A stretch of 62,866 nucleotides of DNA from CAZWCX01 sp964632945 (GCA_964632945.1 CAZWCX010000030.1:1-62866), one strand, 5' to 3'; shown: positions 46,234 through 54,738, numbered from the stretch's first letter. Translations and numbers: made by a program. Notes: generated from the letters alone by a model not told the origin.

Positions 46234-47157
46234 TCAGGCGGACTTCGCCGCCGGAATCTCCTGCATGAGATCCTTCAGGGCGGCATCCAGATCCGGGAAC
46301 CGGAACACGAATCCGGAGTCGAGCGCCTTCTTCGGCAACACCCGCTGACCGGTCAGGATCACTTCCGCCACCTCCCCCACCGCCATGCGCATCGCAAATC
46401 CCGGCATCGGAAGCCAGGAAGGCCTCCCGAGCGCCTTGCCGAGCGCCGCCGAGAACTCCCGATTGGTGCGCGGATTGGGGGCCGTCCCGTTGAGCGGACC
46501 GGACAGCGAGGTCGTGTCCAAGGCGTGCAGCAGGATCCCCGCCAGGTCATCGATGTGGATCCAGGAAAGCCACTGGGATCCCGACCCGACCGGGCCGCCG
46601 ACGAACATCCGGAACGGCGTCACCATCTGGGCGAGCGCCCCGCCGTCCCGCCCGAGGACCACTCCGGTGCGCAGCAGCACGACTCGCGTCCCCGCGTCGG
46701 CCGCGGGCTGCGCGGCTTCCTCCCACTCCTTGCAGACTCCGGCCAGGAAGTCCGATCCCGCCGGCGCGTCCTCCGTGAGGTTCTCATCCCCATGTGGGCC
46801 GTAGAATCCGGTCGCGGAGGCGTTGACCAGCACCGCCGGCCGCGTCGCCGTTCGCCGCAGAGCCTCCACGATCGAGCGCGTGGCATCGATCCGGCTCTTC
46901 CGGATCGTCTCCTTGAACGCCGGGTTCCAGCGGCGGGCGAACAGATTCTCCCCCGCGAGATTGACGACGGCATCCACCCCTTCCGGCGGCGTGGCGGCGA
47001 TGTCCGCATAAGTGGTGATCGTGCACCCCGGTCCCTCGAGCTGCCGCGCGCGCGCGGCATCCCGCGTCAGAACGACCACTTCATCCTTACGATCCAGCAA
47101 TCGAGTCACCAGCCTCGTTCCCACGAAGCCCGTGGCGCCCGCAATCATCACCTTCAT
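46234..47157 (-). CDS. TIGR01777-type NAD(P)-dependent epimerase (YfcH/SulA-like)
   Basis: The protein has 307 residues, starting at ATG 47157 with GGAGGG 6 bp upstream. The Rossmann start KVMIAGATGFVG is followed by AVVNLAGENLFARRWNPAFKE, the family-diagnostic SRIDATRSIVEAL, ASATGFYGPHGDE with the catalytic Tyr, and the C-terminal FVFRFPDLDAALKDLM (DUF1731). It is an extended short-chain dehydrogenase. Family members are linked to cell division or sugar-nucleotide chemistry, but the substrate is not known. It is a single gene behind the promoter at 47228-47256. Confidence 0.92.
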   Translation of the reverse strand: MKVMIAGATGFVGTRLVTRLLDRKDEVVVLTRDAARARQLEGPGCTITTYADIAATPPEGVDAVVNLAGENLFARRWNPAFKETIRKSRIDATRSIVEALRRTATRPAVLVNASATGFYGPHGDENLTEDAPAGSDFLAGVCKEWEEAAQPAADAGTRVVLLRTGVVLGRDGGALAQMVTPFRMFVGGPVGSGSQWLSWIHIDDLAGILLHALDTTSLSGPLNGTAPNPRTNREFSAALGKALGRPSWLPMPGFAMRMAVGEVAEVILTGQRVLPKKALDSGFVFRFPDLDAALKDLMQEIPAAKSA

Positions 47158-47227
47158 GGTGGTTTCCCTCCGTCGAGCAACTCCCCTCGTCGGCCCGGGG
47201 GAACTCCCGCCCCGCGCCTCTCCCTCT

Positions 47228-47256
47228 ACCATACGGGATCGGAGCCCCCACGCCAA
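47228..47256 (-). promoter_or_regulatory. Sigma-70-like promoter of the TIGR01777 gene
   Basis: TTGGCG (47251-47256), a 17-bp spacer and TATGGT (47228-47233) on the minus strand, 70 bp before ATG 47157. Confidence 0.6.
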
Positions 47257-47371
47257 CCGCCCGCGAGGCGGACGCGGAGGGCTGACCGAAGCTCACGAGC
47301 CCGCCACCGGAATTCGCCTTCTCCGGATCCGGCGCGCCCGCAGTCGGCCGGGGCGGAAGGAGAAAAGAAAA

Positions 47372-47403
47372 CCGGCGGATGCGCTTGGGTGCGCACCCGC
47401 CGG
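47372..47403 (-). terminator. Intrinsic terminator after the zinc-ribbon gene
   Basis: A 13-bp stem with one mismatch (47372-47384 with 47391-47403, loop TTGGGT) is followed on the minus strand by TTTTCTTTTCTCC. It lies 89 nt past the stop at 47492. Confidence 0.8.
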
Positions 47404-47491
47404 GTCATGTTCCACGGAGTTCGACGGCTTCGTTCCGATACGCCCCGATCCCCGGGACCGTCACCTCGCCGAAGGACGACCACAGGTCATC

Positions 47492-47800
47492 CTACACCGG
47501 CTGGCGCTTCCGGAAGCAGTCGCGACAATAGACGGGCTTGTCGCCTCGCGGCTCGAAGGGGACCTGCGTCTGGGCACCGCACTCCGCGCAGACGACGTCG
47601 TGCATCTGACGAGGAGGACGATCCATTCCACCGCCACCCCCTCCGGGGCCTCCCTGGCTGGCCTTGCGGGCCTGCCGACACGGCTTGCAGCGCTTGGGTG
47701 AACTGTAGCCCTTGGAGCTGAAGAACTCCTGCTCCTGCGCCGAGAAGGAGAAGGTCGTTCCGCAGTCCACGCACGTGATTTCCTGATCCGAGTGACTCAT
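47492..47800 (-). CDS. Small double zinc-ribbon protein
   Basis: The protein has 102 residues from ATG 47800. The first ribbon (residues 10-45) reads ITCVDCGTTFSFSAQEQEFF and then RCKPCR, matching the probable zinc-ribbon family PF13451. A Gly/Pro-rich spacer leads to a second ribbon (VVCAECGAQTQVPFEP, then YCRDCF), matching the C-x-x-C-20-C-x-x-C type (TIGR04272). Both families often occur together and have no known function; nucleic-acid or ribosome binding is a guess. The ribosome site is weak. It has its own promoter (47902-47930) and terminator (47372-47403). Confidence 0.85.
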   Translation of the reverse strand: MSHSDQEITCVDCGTTFSFSAQEQEFFSSKGYSSPKRCKPCRQARKASQGGPGGGGGGMDRPPRQMHDVVCAECGAQTQVPFEPRGDKPVYCRDCFRKRQPV

Positions 47801-47901
47801 TGAATGACATCCAGAGTGTGGGGCCCTACTTTTTTGTACCCCGCCCACCAAGGGCGGATTTACCATGATCCTTGCTCCCCAGGCTACGATCACTGGCCGG
47901 G

Positions 47902-47930
47902 ATTGTAGTCCCTGCTTGTCCTAAAGTAAA
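47902..47930 (-). promoter_or_regulatory. Promoter of the double zinc-ribbon gene
   Basis: TTTACT (47925-47930), a 17-bp spacer and TACAAT (47902-47907) on the minus strand, giving a leader of about 95 nt. The 328-bp gap 47801-48128 holds this promoter and the divergent one at 48070; I see nothing else there. Confidence 0.6.
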
Positions 47931-48069
47931 TGCCTATTTTCGCTACCTGCTCGCCGACCCGGCTGCCCGTGGCCCGGACGCGCGCGTTGGAGAAAATCGT
48001 TTTCCGCGCCTGATCGGTGAATTTCGGCCGTTCCCCCGGTCCCCCGACGGCCGGGCGCCGCCTTTTTCC

Positions 48070-48098
48070 TTGCGTCCCCCGCCGGTCCCCGCTACTGT
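48070..48098 (+). promoter_or_regulatory. Possible promoter of the DUF885 peptidase gene
   Basis: TTGCGT (48070-48075), a 17-bp spacer and TACTGT (48093-48098), 30 bp upstream of ATG 48129. Confidence 0.4.
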
Positions 48099-48128
48099 TC
48101 CGCGGCCCCGCTCACCAGGAGGAATCGC

Positions 48129-49925
48129 ATGCCCCAGACCCCGGACCCGACCCTGCCGCTCGCCTGCCTGCCGGCCCTGCTCCTCTCCGCGGTCCTCGCG
48201 CTTTCCCTGGAGGCGCAGTCCCCGTCCGCATCCGAGCGGCTGTCCACGCTCTGTCGGGACTACTATGAAGCGTGGCTGCGCAATTCCCCCACCTGGGCGA
48301 CCTACCTGGGAGATCGGCGCTACGACGACCGATTGCCGTCGATCGGGGCGGCCGCGCGGGCGGACCAGGCCGCGGAGCGGGCCGGATTTGCGCAGCGGGC
48401 CGCGGCCCTGGACGAGTCGGGATTGTCGCCCGCGGAACGCGTGACCCTCGACATCCTGCGGCGGACCCTGGCCCTGCACGAGGAGGAGGAATCCCACCGC
48501 CTCTTCGAGTGGAACGTCGACCAGATGTTCGGTCCGCAGGTCTGGTTCTTCGAGGTCCTGAACTCGCATCCGCTGAAGACGGAGAAGAACTTCGAGGATC
48601 TGGCGTCCCGGATGGAGGCCTTTCCGGGCCATCTGGAACACTACGTTGCCGACCTGAAGGCGGGCCTCGCGTCGGGACGGGTGGCGCCCCGGATCGCGGT
48701 CGAACGGGTGATCGCGCAGCTTCGGGCGATCGCGGCCACGACCCCGGAAACGTCCCCGCTCGCGGCCGCGGAAGCGAGCCTTCCGGCCGGGTTCCCCGCC
48801 GAGTCCCGCGCGCGACTGGCGGACCGGCTCCGTCGCGGCATCGGGGAGGCGGTCCTCCCGGCCTATCGCCGCTGGCTCGCCTTCATGGAACAGGAGTACC
48901 TTCCCGCGTCCCGGACGGCGGTCGGCCTGTCCGCGCTGCCGGGAGGAGCCGAGGCCTACCGGTTCCTGATCCGCAAGCACACGACCACCGCGCTCACCGC
49001 CGAGGATCTCCATCGAATCGGCCAGGAGGAACTCGCCGGCATCCACGCGGAGACCGCGGAGGTCGCCCGCCGGATGGGATTTGACGGCGGGCCGCTCGAG
49101 TTCCTCGCCCATCTTCGCGCGACGAAATCCAACTTCGCGACCTCGCGGGAAGCCCTGCTCGAGGGCTACCGCGCCATCCTCGCGGAGGCGGACGCAAAGC
49201 TCCCGCAGTGGTTCGGCCGGCTGCCCAAGGCGCGGTGCGAGGTGAAGGCGATCGAGGAGTATCGCGAGAAGGACAGCGTGGCGGCGTTCTACTACGAACC
49301 GCCGGAGGACGGATCCCGTCCCGGCTTTTTCTACGCCAACACGTACGATCCGCCCTCGCGCCCCCTCTACAACATGCGGGCGCTGACCATCCACGAGGCG
49401 GTGCCGGGCCACCACCTTCAGATTGCGCTGGCGAAGGAACTGACCGACCTGCCGGACTTCCGCCGCCACGCCGGCTTCACCGCCTTCGTGGAGGGATGGG
49501 CGCTCTACGCGGAACGGCTCGCCGACGAGATGGGGCTCTACCCCGACGACCTGTCCCGCGCGGGGATGCTCACCTACCAGGCATGGAGGGCCTCCCGGCT
49601 GGTGGTCGATACCGGCATCCATGCGCTCGGATGGGATCGGGCGAAGGCGATCGAATTCATGACGCGCAACGTGGCCTTGAGCGACACCGAGATCGCCAAC
49701 GAGGTGGATCGCTACATCATCTGGCCCGGACAGGCGCTCGCCTACAAGGTCGGTCAGCGGGAGATCGAGCGGCTGCGCCAGCATGCGCAGGAGCGCCTGG
49801 GTTCCCGCTTCGACGTGCGCCGGTTTCACGATGCGGTGTTGCGGAACGGGGCGGTTCCGCTGGCGACGCTGGAAGCGATCGTGCAGGATTGGATCGCGGA
49901 AGAATCGGGCGATGAGGGACGCTGA
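48129..49925 (+). CDS. Secreted DUF885 zinc metallopeptidase
   Basis: The protein has 598 residues. The signal peptide ends near LSLEAQS. DUF885 proteins are M32-like helical metallopeptidases. The zinc motif HExxH-type region is HEAVPGHHLQ at about residue 421, and the third ligand Glu is probably in FVEGWALYAERL (about 455). The typical YYEPPEDGSRPGFFYANTY strand precedes it, and MLTYQAWRASRLVVDTGIH follows. The role is peptide degradation outside the cytoplasm; the substrate is unknown. An anchored HEAT protein begins 47 bp downstream on the same strand. Confidence 0.92.
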   Translation: MPQTPDPTLPLACLPALLLSAVLALSLEAQSPSASERLSTLCRDYYEAWLRNSPTWATYLGDRRYDDRLPSIGAAARADQAAERAGFAQRAAALDESGLSPAERVTLDILRRTLALHEEEESHRLFEWNVDQMFGPQVWFFEVLNSHPLKTEKNFEDLASRMEAFPGHLEHYVADLKAGLASGRVAPRIAVERVIAQLRAIAATTPETSPLAAAEASLPAGFPAESRARLADRLRRGIGEAVLPAYRRWLAFMEQEYLPASRTAVGLSALPGGAEAYRFLIRKHTTTALTAEDLHRIGQEELAGIHAETAEVARRMGFDGGPLEFLAHLRATKSNFATSREALLEGYRAILAEADAKLPQWFGRLPKARCEVKAIEEYREKDSVAAFYYEPPEDGSRPGFFYANTYDPPSRPLYNMRALTIHEAVPGHHLQIALAKELTDLPDFRRHAGFTAFVEGWALYAERLADEMGLYPDDLSRAGMLTYQAWRASRLVVDTGIHALGWDRAKAIEFMTRNVALSDTEIANEVDRYIIWPGQALAYKVGQREIERLRQHAQERLGSRFDVRRFHDAVLRNGAVPLATLEAIVQDWIAEESGDEGR

Positions 49926-49972
49926 CCGGCCGGGGTCGGGAGGCGGAACCGCGAACGTCCGGGAGGCATTCC

Positions 49973-50785
49973 ATGGAACCGGAATCCGGGCCCGCCGCCG
50001 GCGACCGACCGCCCCGGGACCTCGGCATGTGGCTGGCGGCATGCGCCGTCGGGGGGATCGTCCTGGGCGCGTTCGGCCTGGCGCCCTGGCTGACGCAGAG
50101 GCGTCACGAGTCGCGGGAAAGCCGTCTGCTCGCCATCCTTGCCCACGGCGCGGCGGGCAGCGAAGAGGACGCGGCGTGGGCGCTCGGGCTGCTGGCCGAC
50201 CCGGGCGATCTTCCCGTTTCGCTGCGGGCGCTGGCGGCCGCCGCGGTGGCGAAGGCGGACCCCCGCGGCAGGCGCTCCCTCGATCGGTTGCTCGAACTCC
50301 TGCGCGATCCCCGCACGCCCGTGCGGCAGACCGCTGCCGCGGCGCTCGGACAGATGGGGTCGGCGGGTCTCGATTCCGAACCCGCCCGGGAGGCGCTCCG
50401 CGCGGCCCTCGCCGACCCGGAGCCGATCGTCCGTGCCGGGGCCGCGACCGCCCTCGGCATGTCCGCGCCCGCCCGGGAGCCGACGGTCGAGGCGCTGCTG
50501 CGCCGGACCGGCGACCCGGACCTGGACGTCCGCCAGAGCGTCCTCTGGGCGCTGGCGAATGCGGCGAAGGACGACGTGCGACTGCCGGCCGCCCTTACGG
50601 CCGGACTCGAGGATGCCGCGCCCAAGGTGCGCCACCGCGCGGCCCAACTCCTCGGCGAACTCGGCCCCCGGGCGATGCCCGCCCTGCCCGCCCTCGAGCG
50701 ATTGCGCGACGACCCCGACCCCCACGTGAAGAAGGCCGCGGAGGCTGCGGCCACCCGCATCCGCGGAGCCCCGCAAGGTCGCTGA
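49973..50785 (+). CDS. Membrane-anchored HEAT-repeat protein
   Basis: The protein has 270 residues. ATG 49973 has GGAGG 7 bp upstream. There is one membrane helix (about 19-38, MWLAACAVGGIVLGAFGLA), then about six HEAT/PBS-lyase repeats: VRQTAAAALGQMGSAGL, VRAGAATALGMSAP, VRQSVLWALANAA and VRHRAAQLLGELGP. It has the same design as the protein at 8799-9938 but a shorter linker. Probably co-transcribed with the DUF885 peptidase. The partner is unknown. Confidence 0.8.
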   Translation: MEPESGPAAGDRPPRDLGMWLAACAVGGIVLGAFGLAPWLTQRRHESRESRLLAILAHGAAGSEEDAAWALGLLADPGDLPVSLRALAAAAVAKADPRGRRSLDRLLELLRDPRTPVRQTAAAALGQMGSAGLDSEPAREALRAALADPEPIVRAGAATALGMSAPAREPTVEALLRRTGDPDLDVRQSVLWALANAAKDDVRLPAALTAGLEDAAPKVRHRAAQLLGELGPRAMPALPALERLRDDPDPHVKKAAEAAATRIRGAPQGR

Positions 50786-50803
50786 ATCGCCGCCCGGTTC
50801 GCC

Positions 50804-50832
50804 TTGACGAGCCACGGGACCGCTGGTACGGT
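50804..50832 (+). promoter_or_regulatory. Promoter that may give a leaderless mRNA
   Basis: TTGACG (50804-50809), a 17-bp spacer and TACGGT (50827-50832). The -10 ends 7 bp before ATG 50840, so transcription would begin at or next to the start codon. Confidence 0.5.
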
Positions 50833-50839
50833 ACGCGCC

Positions 50840-51406
50840 ATGCCCAATCCGCAGCCGCGCCTGGACGACGAATCGCTGGCCAAGATCGCGCTCGAGCGCG
50901 GCTTCGTCACCCTCCAGGAACTCGAGAAGTGCCTGCGCGAGCAGGAACTCCAGCCGGAACGCCCCGCCCTGGGCGTCATCCTCGTGAGCCGCGGAATTCT
51001 CACCCAGGAAGCCCTCGATCAACTCTCCGCCGTCGCCCCCCCGGCCGCCGCGGGCAGCGATACGGACGTGGAACTCGCCGATTCCCTGTTCGGCCGGATC
51101 CTGATCCGCCGCAAGATCGTCAGCCTCGACCAGGTCCGGGAGTGTCTGGACCTCCAGCGGCGGTTTCGAGAAGAATTCAAGTTCCCCCTCCGCCTCGGCG
51201 AGATCCTCGTCCGTCGCGGTTACCTGACACGCCGGCAGGTCCAGGATACCTTGAAGGAACAGAAGAAACTCGTCCTCTCCTGCGAGCGCTGCGGCGCCCA
51301 ACTGACCGTCCGGCATGCCGATCCCACCCGGCCGGCGCTGTGCGAAACCTGCGGCGGCCGCGTTCAGGTCGATCCGCAATTCATCGACCCGGGGCGACCC
51401 GCATAG
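50840..51406 (+). CDS. Double MshEN-like module with C-terminal zinc ribbon
   Basis: The protein has 188 residues. Two related helical modules are visible: residues 8-60 (LAKIALERGFVTLQELEKCL ... LGVILVSRGILTQEALDQL) and 75-140 (FGRILIRRKIVSLDQVRECL ... LGEILVRRGYLTRRQVQDTL). These have the GxxLxxxGxxT/S spacing of the GspE/MshE N-terminal domain, which in MshE binds c-di-GMP. A zinc ribbon follows (CERCGA and CETCGG). The N-terminus of the Ser/Thr kinase at 36375 has a similar module. There is no clear ribosome site, and the promoter position suggests leaderless translation. Confidence 0.75.
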   Translation: MPNPQPRLDDESLAKIALERGFVTLQELEKCLREQELQPERPALGVILVSRGILTQEALDQLSAVAPPAAAGSDTDVELADSLFGRILIRRKIVSLDQVRECLDLQRRFREEFKFPLRLGEILVRRGYLTRRQVQDTLKEQKKLVLSCERCGAQLTVRHADPTRPALCETCGGRVQVDPQFIDPGRPA

Positions 51407-51437
51407 GACCGCGCGACGCGCCCCACTTCGATCCTGC

Positions 51438-51467
51438 TTCAGCGAAGACGCCGGGTTGTCCGATAAT
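51438..51467 (+). promoter_or_regulatory. Possible promoter of the DUF2914 gene
   Basis: TTCAGC (51438-51443), an 18-bp spacer and GATAAT (51462-51467), about 112 bp before ATG 51580. The -35 box is weak. Confidence 0.3.
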
Positions 51468-51579
51468 CCACACAGGAGACGCGACCGCCTCTGCGGCGGC
51501 CGCGGACGCGTCTCCCCGGTTGCGGCCCGGCGCACGGCCCGGCCCCGGAACGAAGGACCCCCAGCAGGGAGACATCGTC

Positions 51580-52491
51580 ATGGTCGAGTCGAATGCAGCG
51601 GAACAGTGGCCGACGGGCGGATCGCTCGGGAGTGACGACCGGGCGCGCACGCAGAAAATCCTCGAAGTGGTGATCGGATCCGCGACCGCGATCGCGCTCG
51701 GCGTGGGTTGTTTCTTCCTGGGCAAGTTCCTGCTCGGCGGCAACACCGGCAAGGTCGAGCCGCGCGTGGCGCTGGAGAAGCCGACCGCGCCCGCCCTGGC
51801 GCCGCGGACGGACGCCGCGACGGCGAATCCCGCCGCCGCCCGCTCGGTCGCCGCCGCAACGCCGGCCGCCGACGCCTCCGCCCGTCCTGCGCCGGCCGCC
51901 GACGACGTCGACACGGCCGAGGCGTTCCCCGGATTCGAGCGGACGCTCACCGCGATCGATTCACCCCGCACCGCCGATCGCCCCGCGACGGCCGCTCGGG
52001 AATCCGCTTCCCCGGCGTCCGGCGCCGCCGGCGTTCCTGCGCCGGCCGCATCCAAGACGAGCAAGGGCCAGCCGACCGCGCGGAATACCGCCAAGACTCC
52101 CGCCCGGTCCGACGCCAAGTCGACGGCCGTGAGCGGCGACTCCGTGTCCCGTCCCGCGACCAAGGGCTCCTCCTCCCTGCGCGTGGACGGCGTGACGGTG
52201 TGCCGGGCGGTGAAGAATCGCATGCCCGAAGGGGCCGGAAGCCGGTTCGATGCGTCCGCGGGAAAGATCTTCTGTTGGGTGCGGGTGGTGAACGGCCAGG
52301 GACGAAAGATCCGCCACGTCTGGACGATCGACGGCAAGCGAACGACGGGGGTCTGGCTCGACGTCGGCAGCCCCTGGTGGCGGACGTGGGGATCCAAGAA
52401 GATCGACGGATCGATGCGCGGCAATGCCAAAGTCGAGATCGAGTCCGACGACGGCCGGATCCTCGGCAGCGCGACTTTCCGGATCGACTGA
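51580..52491 (+). CDS. Membrane-anchored DUF2914 protein
   Basis: The protein has 303 residues. ATG 51580 has GGGAG upstream. A cytoplasmic start of about 25 residues precedes one membrane helix (about 29-52, VVIGSATAIALGVGCFFLGKFLL). Then comes a 140-residue Ala/Pro/Thr/Ser-rich linker, probably disordered. The C-terminal DUF2914 domain (about 200-303) follows, with IFCWVRVVNGQGRKIRHVWT, DVGSPWWRTWGSKKI and KVEIESDDGRILGSATF. The family has a small beta-sandwich fold and unknown function. The linker would carry the domain across the periplasm. It ends at the bidirectional terminator at 52542-52573. Confidence 0.85.
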   Translation: MVESNAAEQWPTGGSLGSDDRARTQKILEVVIGSATAIALGVGCFFLGKFLLGGNTGKVEPRVALEKPTAPALAPRTDAATANPAAARSVAAATPAADASARPAPAADDVDTAEAFPGFERTLTAIDSPRTADRPATAARESASPASGAAGVPAPAASKTSKGQPTARNTAKTPARSDAKSTAVSGDSVSRPATKGSSSLRVDGVTVCRAVKNRMPEGAGSRFDASAGKIFCWVRVVNGQGRKIRHVWTIDGKRTTGVWLDVGSPWWRTWGSKKIDGSMRGNAKVEIESDDGRILGSATFRID

Positions 52492-52541
52492 TCCCGGACG
52501 GCTCGAGCGGGCGGGAACGGTCGGTCGGCGCCGAAACGCAA

Positions 52542-52573
52542 GACAGGCACGAGACCTGGGCCTCGTGCCTGTC
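52542..52573. terminator. Bidirectional intrinsic terminator
   Basis: A perfect 12-bp stem (GACAGGCACGAG at 52542-52553, its complement at 52562-52573, 8-nt loop) lies between convergent genes. On the plus strand GTCGTTTTC follows; on the minus strand TTGCGTTTC follows. Confidence 0.8.
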
Positions 52574-52588
52574 GTCGTTTTCGGGCGG

Positions 52589-52897
52589 CTACTTCTTCTT
52601 TTCTTCCTTCTTGGCGGCAGGGGCGGCGGCAGCCTTGCCTCCGGCGGCCGGAGCGGCGCCCGCAGCCGGGGTCGCGCCCGCAGCCGGAGCGGCGGCCGTT
52701 CCGTCGGCAGCAGCCTTTTCCTTCTTCTTCTTCTTGGCCTTCGCCTGGACCGTGCGCACCTTCGGAAGCCCGAACACCGAGCTCCCGTCCTTCCAGCGGC
52801 CCGTTTCCTTCAGGATTTCCAGCCGCTCCGCCCGCGTGAGCACGCTGCGCGGCCGCTTCAGGCGCGACTTCAGCACCAGGCTTCGATGAATGCCCAT
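52589..52897 (-). CDS. PVC-type small basic protein with Ala/Lys-rich extension
   Basis: The protein has 102 residues. The first 52 (GIHRSLVLKSRLKRPRSVLT, then RAERLEILKETGRWKDG and SSVFGLPKVR) match the small basic protein I recall as TIGR04137, found in Planctomycetes, Verrucomicrobia and Chlamydiae. There it is usually 60-75 residues and has no known function. Here it continues with KAKKKKKEKAA, Ala/Pro/Gly repeats (AAPAAGATPAAGAAPAAGG) and a final KKEEKKK. The Lys-rich, low-complexity tail suggests nucleic-acid or ribosome binding; that is inference. It is the last gene of an operon with the SPOR-like and DUF89 genes, 18 bp after the latter. Confidence 0.88.
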   Translation of the reverse strand: MGIHRSLVLKSRLKRPRSVLTRAERLEILKETGRWKDGSSVFGLPKVRTVQAKAKKKKKEKAAADGTAAAPAAGATPAAGAAPAAGGKAAAAPAAKKEEKKK

Positions 52898-52915
52898 GGA
52901 TGACTCCTTCCGGTC

Positions 52916-53833
52916 CTAATTTCCGCCGGTCGCGACCGTCCGCGTGGAGTTCTTGCCATCGCGGTACACGCGCGTACCGGTCTTCTTCCGATTCATCAGG
53001 AGGACCCCGTCCCCCACCTTCAACTGCAAAAACTGCGCGACCCGCGGGCACTTGACGAGGAACAGAAACACCGCAGGAAGGCTGGTCTCCTCGAGCCCTT
53101 CGAAATTCGCCGGGCCCTTGGCAATGATCAGGTCGGCCGAATCGAGTCGGCGCTTGAACTCCGTCGAGGCCAGGTTGGGCGGCGCGCCCATCACGTCGGT
53201 CCCCGGGTCCACCACGGTCGCCACCTGGTCGACCCCGATGGCGAGAAGGTCCTCCGCCACGACGTCGTTCCAGATCGGCGCCTTGCGCGCAACCGCCGTG
53301 ACCTCGCGACCGTGCGCGATCTTCTCGATCAGGATCTTGTCGAGCACCGCCTCCCCGGCGTTGTCGAACAGATACACGACGTTCTTCGCCTTGTCCAGGC
53401 TTTCCTTGAAGGCGGCGAATTCATTCACCGCCGGCACGAACGACGAGACGGACGCGAGCGTCTGCTCCGGATCCACGGTCCCCAGCAGCAAGGCGTCGAA
53501 CGCATTTCCGGCGATCGCCAGTCGCACCGCCGCCTCGAGCGGATCCGGTTGCCCGGACACCCACTCCCGCAAGGCCGGTTCGAGTTGACGCACGCGGTCG
53601 GTGGACGTCCGCTTCAATTCCGCGAACGCCTCGAGATTCCCCAGGACATTCATGGAGGACGAAATGGTATCCCACAGGACCTCGGCCGGCGTACGGTCGA
53701 GATCCGTCTTGGGCAGATCCTCGAGGGCCCCGAGGAGGACCTTCTTGTGCAACCAGGCGTCGTTCCCGACCTTGCGGGCGGTCTCCAGAACCAGCCGCAC
53801 GATACAAGGGAGACACTCCGGGCTGGTTTTCAT
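52916..53833 (-). CDS. DUF89/ARMT1-family metal-dependent phosphatase
   Basis: The protein has 305 residues. ATG 53833 overlaps the upstream stop by one base (TGATG). The N-terminus MKTSPECLPCIVRLVLETARK carries the CxxC typical of the bacterial/archaeal DUF89 subgroup, with a helical bundle next. The Rossmann-like core has VYLFDNAGEAVLDKILI with the metal-binding Asp-Asn, DLIIAKGPANFEGL with the phosphate-contacting Lys, and a final hydrophobic strand and helix. DUF89 enzymes act as damage-control phosphatases on sugar phosphates or phosphometabolites, using a divalent metal. The exact substrate cannot be read from sequence. Confidence 0.88.
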   Translation of the reverse strand: MKTSPECLPCIVRLVLETARKVGNDAWLHKKVLLGALEDLPKTDLDRTPAEVLWDTISSSMNVLGNLEAFAELKRTSTDRVRQLEPALREWVSGQPDPLEAAVRLAIAGNAFDALLLGTVDPEQTLASVSSFVPAVNEFAAFKESLDKAKNVVYLFDNAGEAVLDKILIEKIAHGREVTAVARKAPIWNDVVAEDLLAIGVDQVATVVDPGTDVMGAPPNLASTEFKRRLDSADLIIAKGPANFEGLEETSLPAVFLFLVKCPRVAQFLQLKVGDGVLLMNRKKTGTRVYRDGKNSTRTVATGGN

Positions 53834-54738
53834 CAGTTGGCACGCTCGACGTGGACGAAGTTCGCGAACTTGAACGACTTCGCGTTCAAGGCCTTGAGCC
53901 GTTTCAAGTCTTCCTGGGCCTGGCCGTCGGATTCGTTGGGGTACTCGCCGTAACAGACCGCGCGCTGCGGTTCCCCGTTGATCATCATGGTGGCCGTGAA
54001 GACTCCCGCCCCGACACGGGCCGCCAGCCACGCCTTCATCTGCTCCGCCCGTTCCCGACCCTGTTTGGTCGGTTCGTAGTGGATCAATCGAATGGTGTAG
54101 AACCGGGTCGGACCGCCGGCCGCCGCGGGCGGCGCGCTCCCGGACCCGCCGGCGAACGGAGACTCGACGCCGGTACCGGACACGGACGAACCTCCGCCTC
54201 CCACGGCGGGAGTCACCCCCGGCGTTGAATCGCCGGCACCCCGGGGCGATTCCGCAGACCGATGGCTCCCCGTCGCCCCCGCACTCTCCGGCCCGAACGA
54301 AAGGTCGCGTGTGGCGCGATCGCGGCCCACTTCCACTCCCAGCGCAAAGGCGACGAACAGCGCCGCGGCCAGAAGGATCATCGCGAACAGCGCCGTGTTG
54401 TATCGGATGGTGATCGCACGCTCGCCCGGACCGTCCCCGGACGGACCCATCCGCAGACGATGAAGGGACGGTTCTGCCGCGTCGGTGTCCGGAAGCGAGG
54501 TCGCGGGAGGCAGGGCCGCGACCGGCACAGCAGGCGCTGCCGATTCCGCGCGCTCCTTGATGGGACGGCGATCCAGCGACCGGGGCCTCACCAGCGTGCT
54601 GATCAAGGGCTTTCCTGCTCGGGGAGGCGGCGCGGCCGACCCCGGCGTCGGCGGATTGCCGGGTCCCGGGCCGGTCGCCCCCGCGGGGTTCTTACCGTCG
54701 CCGCGCCGCTGCTGGCGGAAGACTTCGAACATCTCCAT
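53833..54738 (-). CDS. Single-pass membrane protein with SPOR-like C-terminus
   Basis: The protein has 301 residues. ATG 54738 has GGAAGA at a good distance. The first 105 residues are cytoplasmic, Pro/Gly-rich and disordered. A membrane helix follows (about 110-135, NTALFAMILLAAALFVAFALGV), then a Ser/Gly/Pro linker. A compact alpha/beta domain ends the protein (about 225-300): FYTIRLIHYEPTKQGRERAEQM, GVFTATMMINGEPQRAVCYGEY and LKALNAKSFKFANFVHV. The two-repeat beta-alpha pattern and the query of residues per repeat resemble SPOR domains, which bind denuded peptidoglycan, but the match is loose. It is first in the operon with DUF89 and the small basic protein, behind the promoter at 54832-54860. 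Confidence 0.72.
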   Translation of the reverse strand: MEMFEVFRQQRRGDGKNPAGATGPGPGNPPTPGSAAPPPRAGKPLISTLVRPRSLDRRPIKERAESAAPAVPVAALPPATSLPDTDAAEPSLHRLRMGPSGDGPGERAITIRYNTALFAMILLAAALFVAFALGVEVGRDRATRDLSFGPESAGATGSHRSAESPRGAGDSTPGVTPAVGGGGSSVSGTGVESPFAGGSGSAPPAAAGGPTRFYTIRLIHYEPTKQGRERAEQMKAWLAARVGAGVFTATMMINGEPQRAVCYGEYPNESDGQAQEDLKRLKALNAKSFKFANFVHVERAN

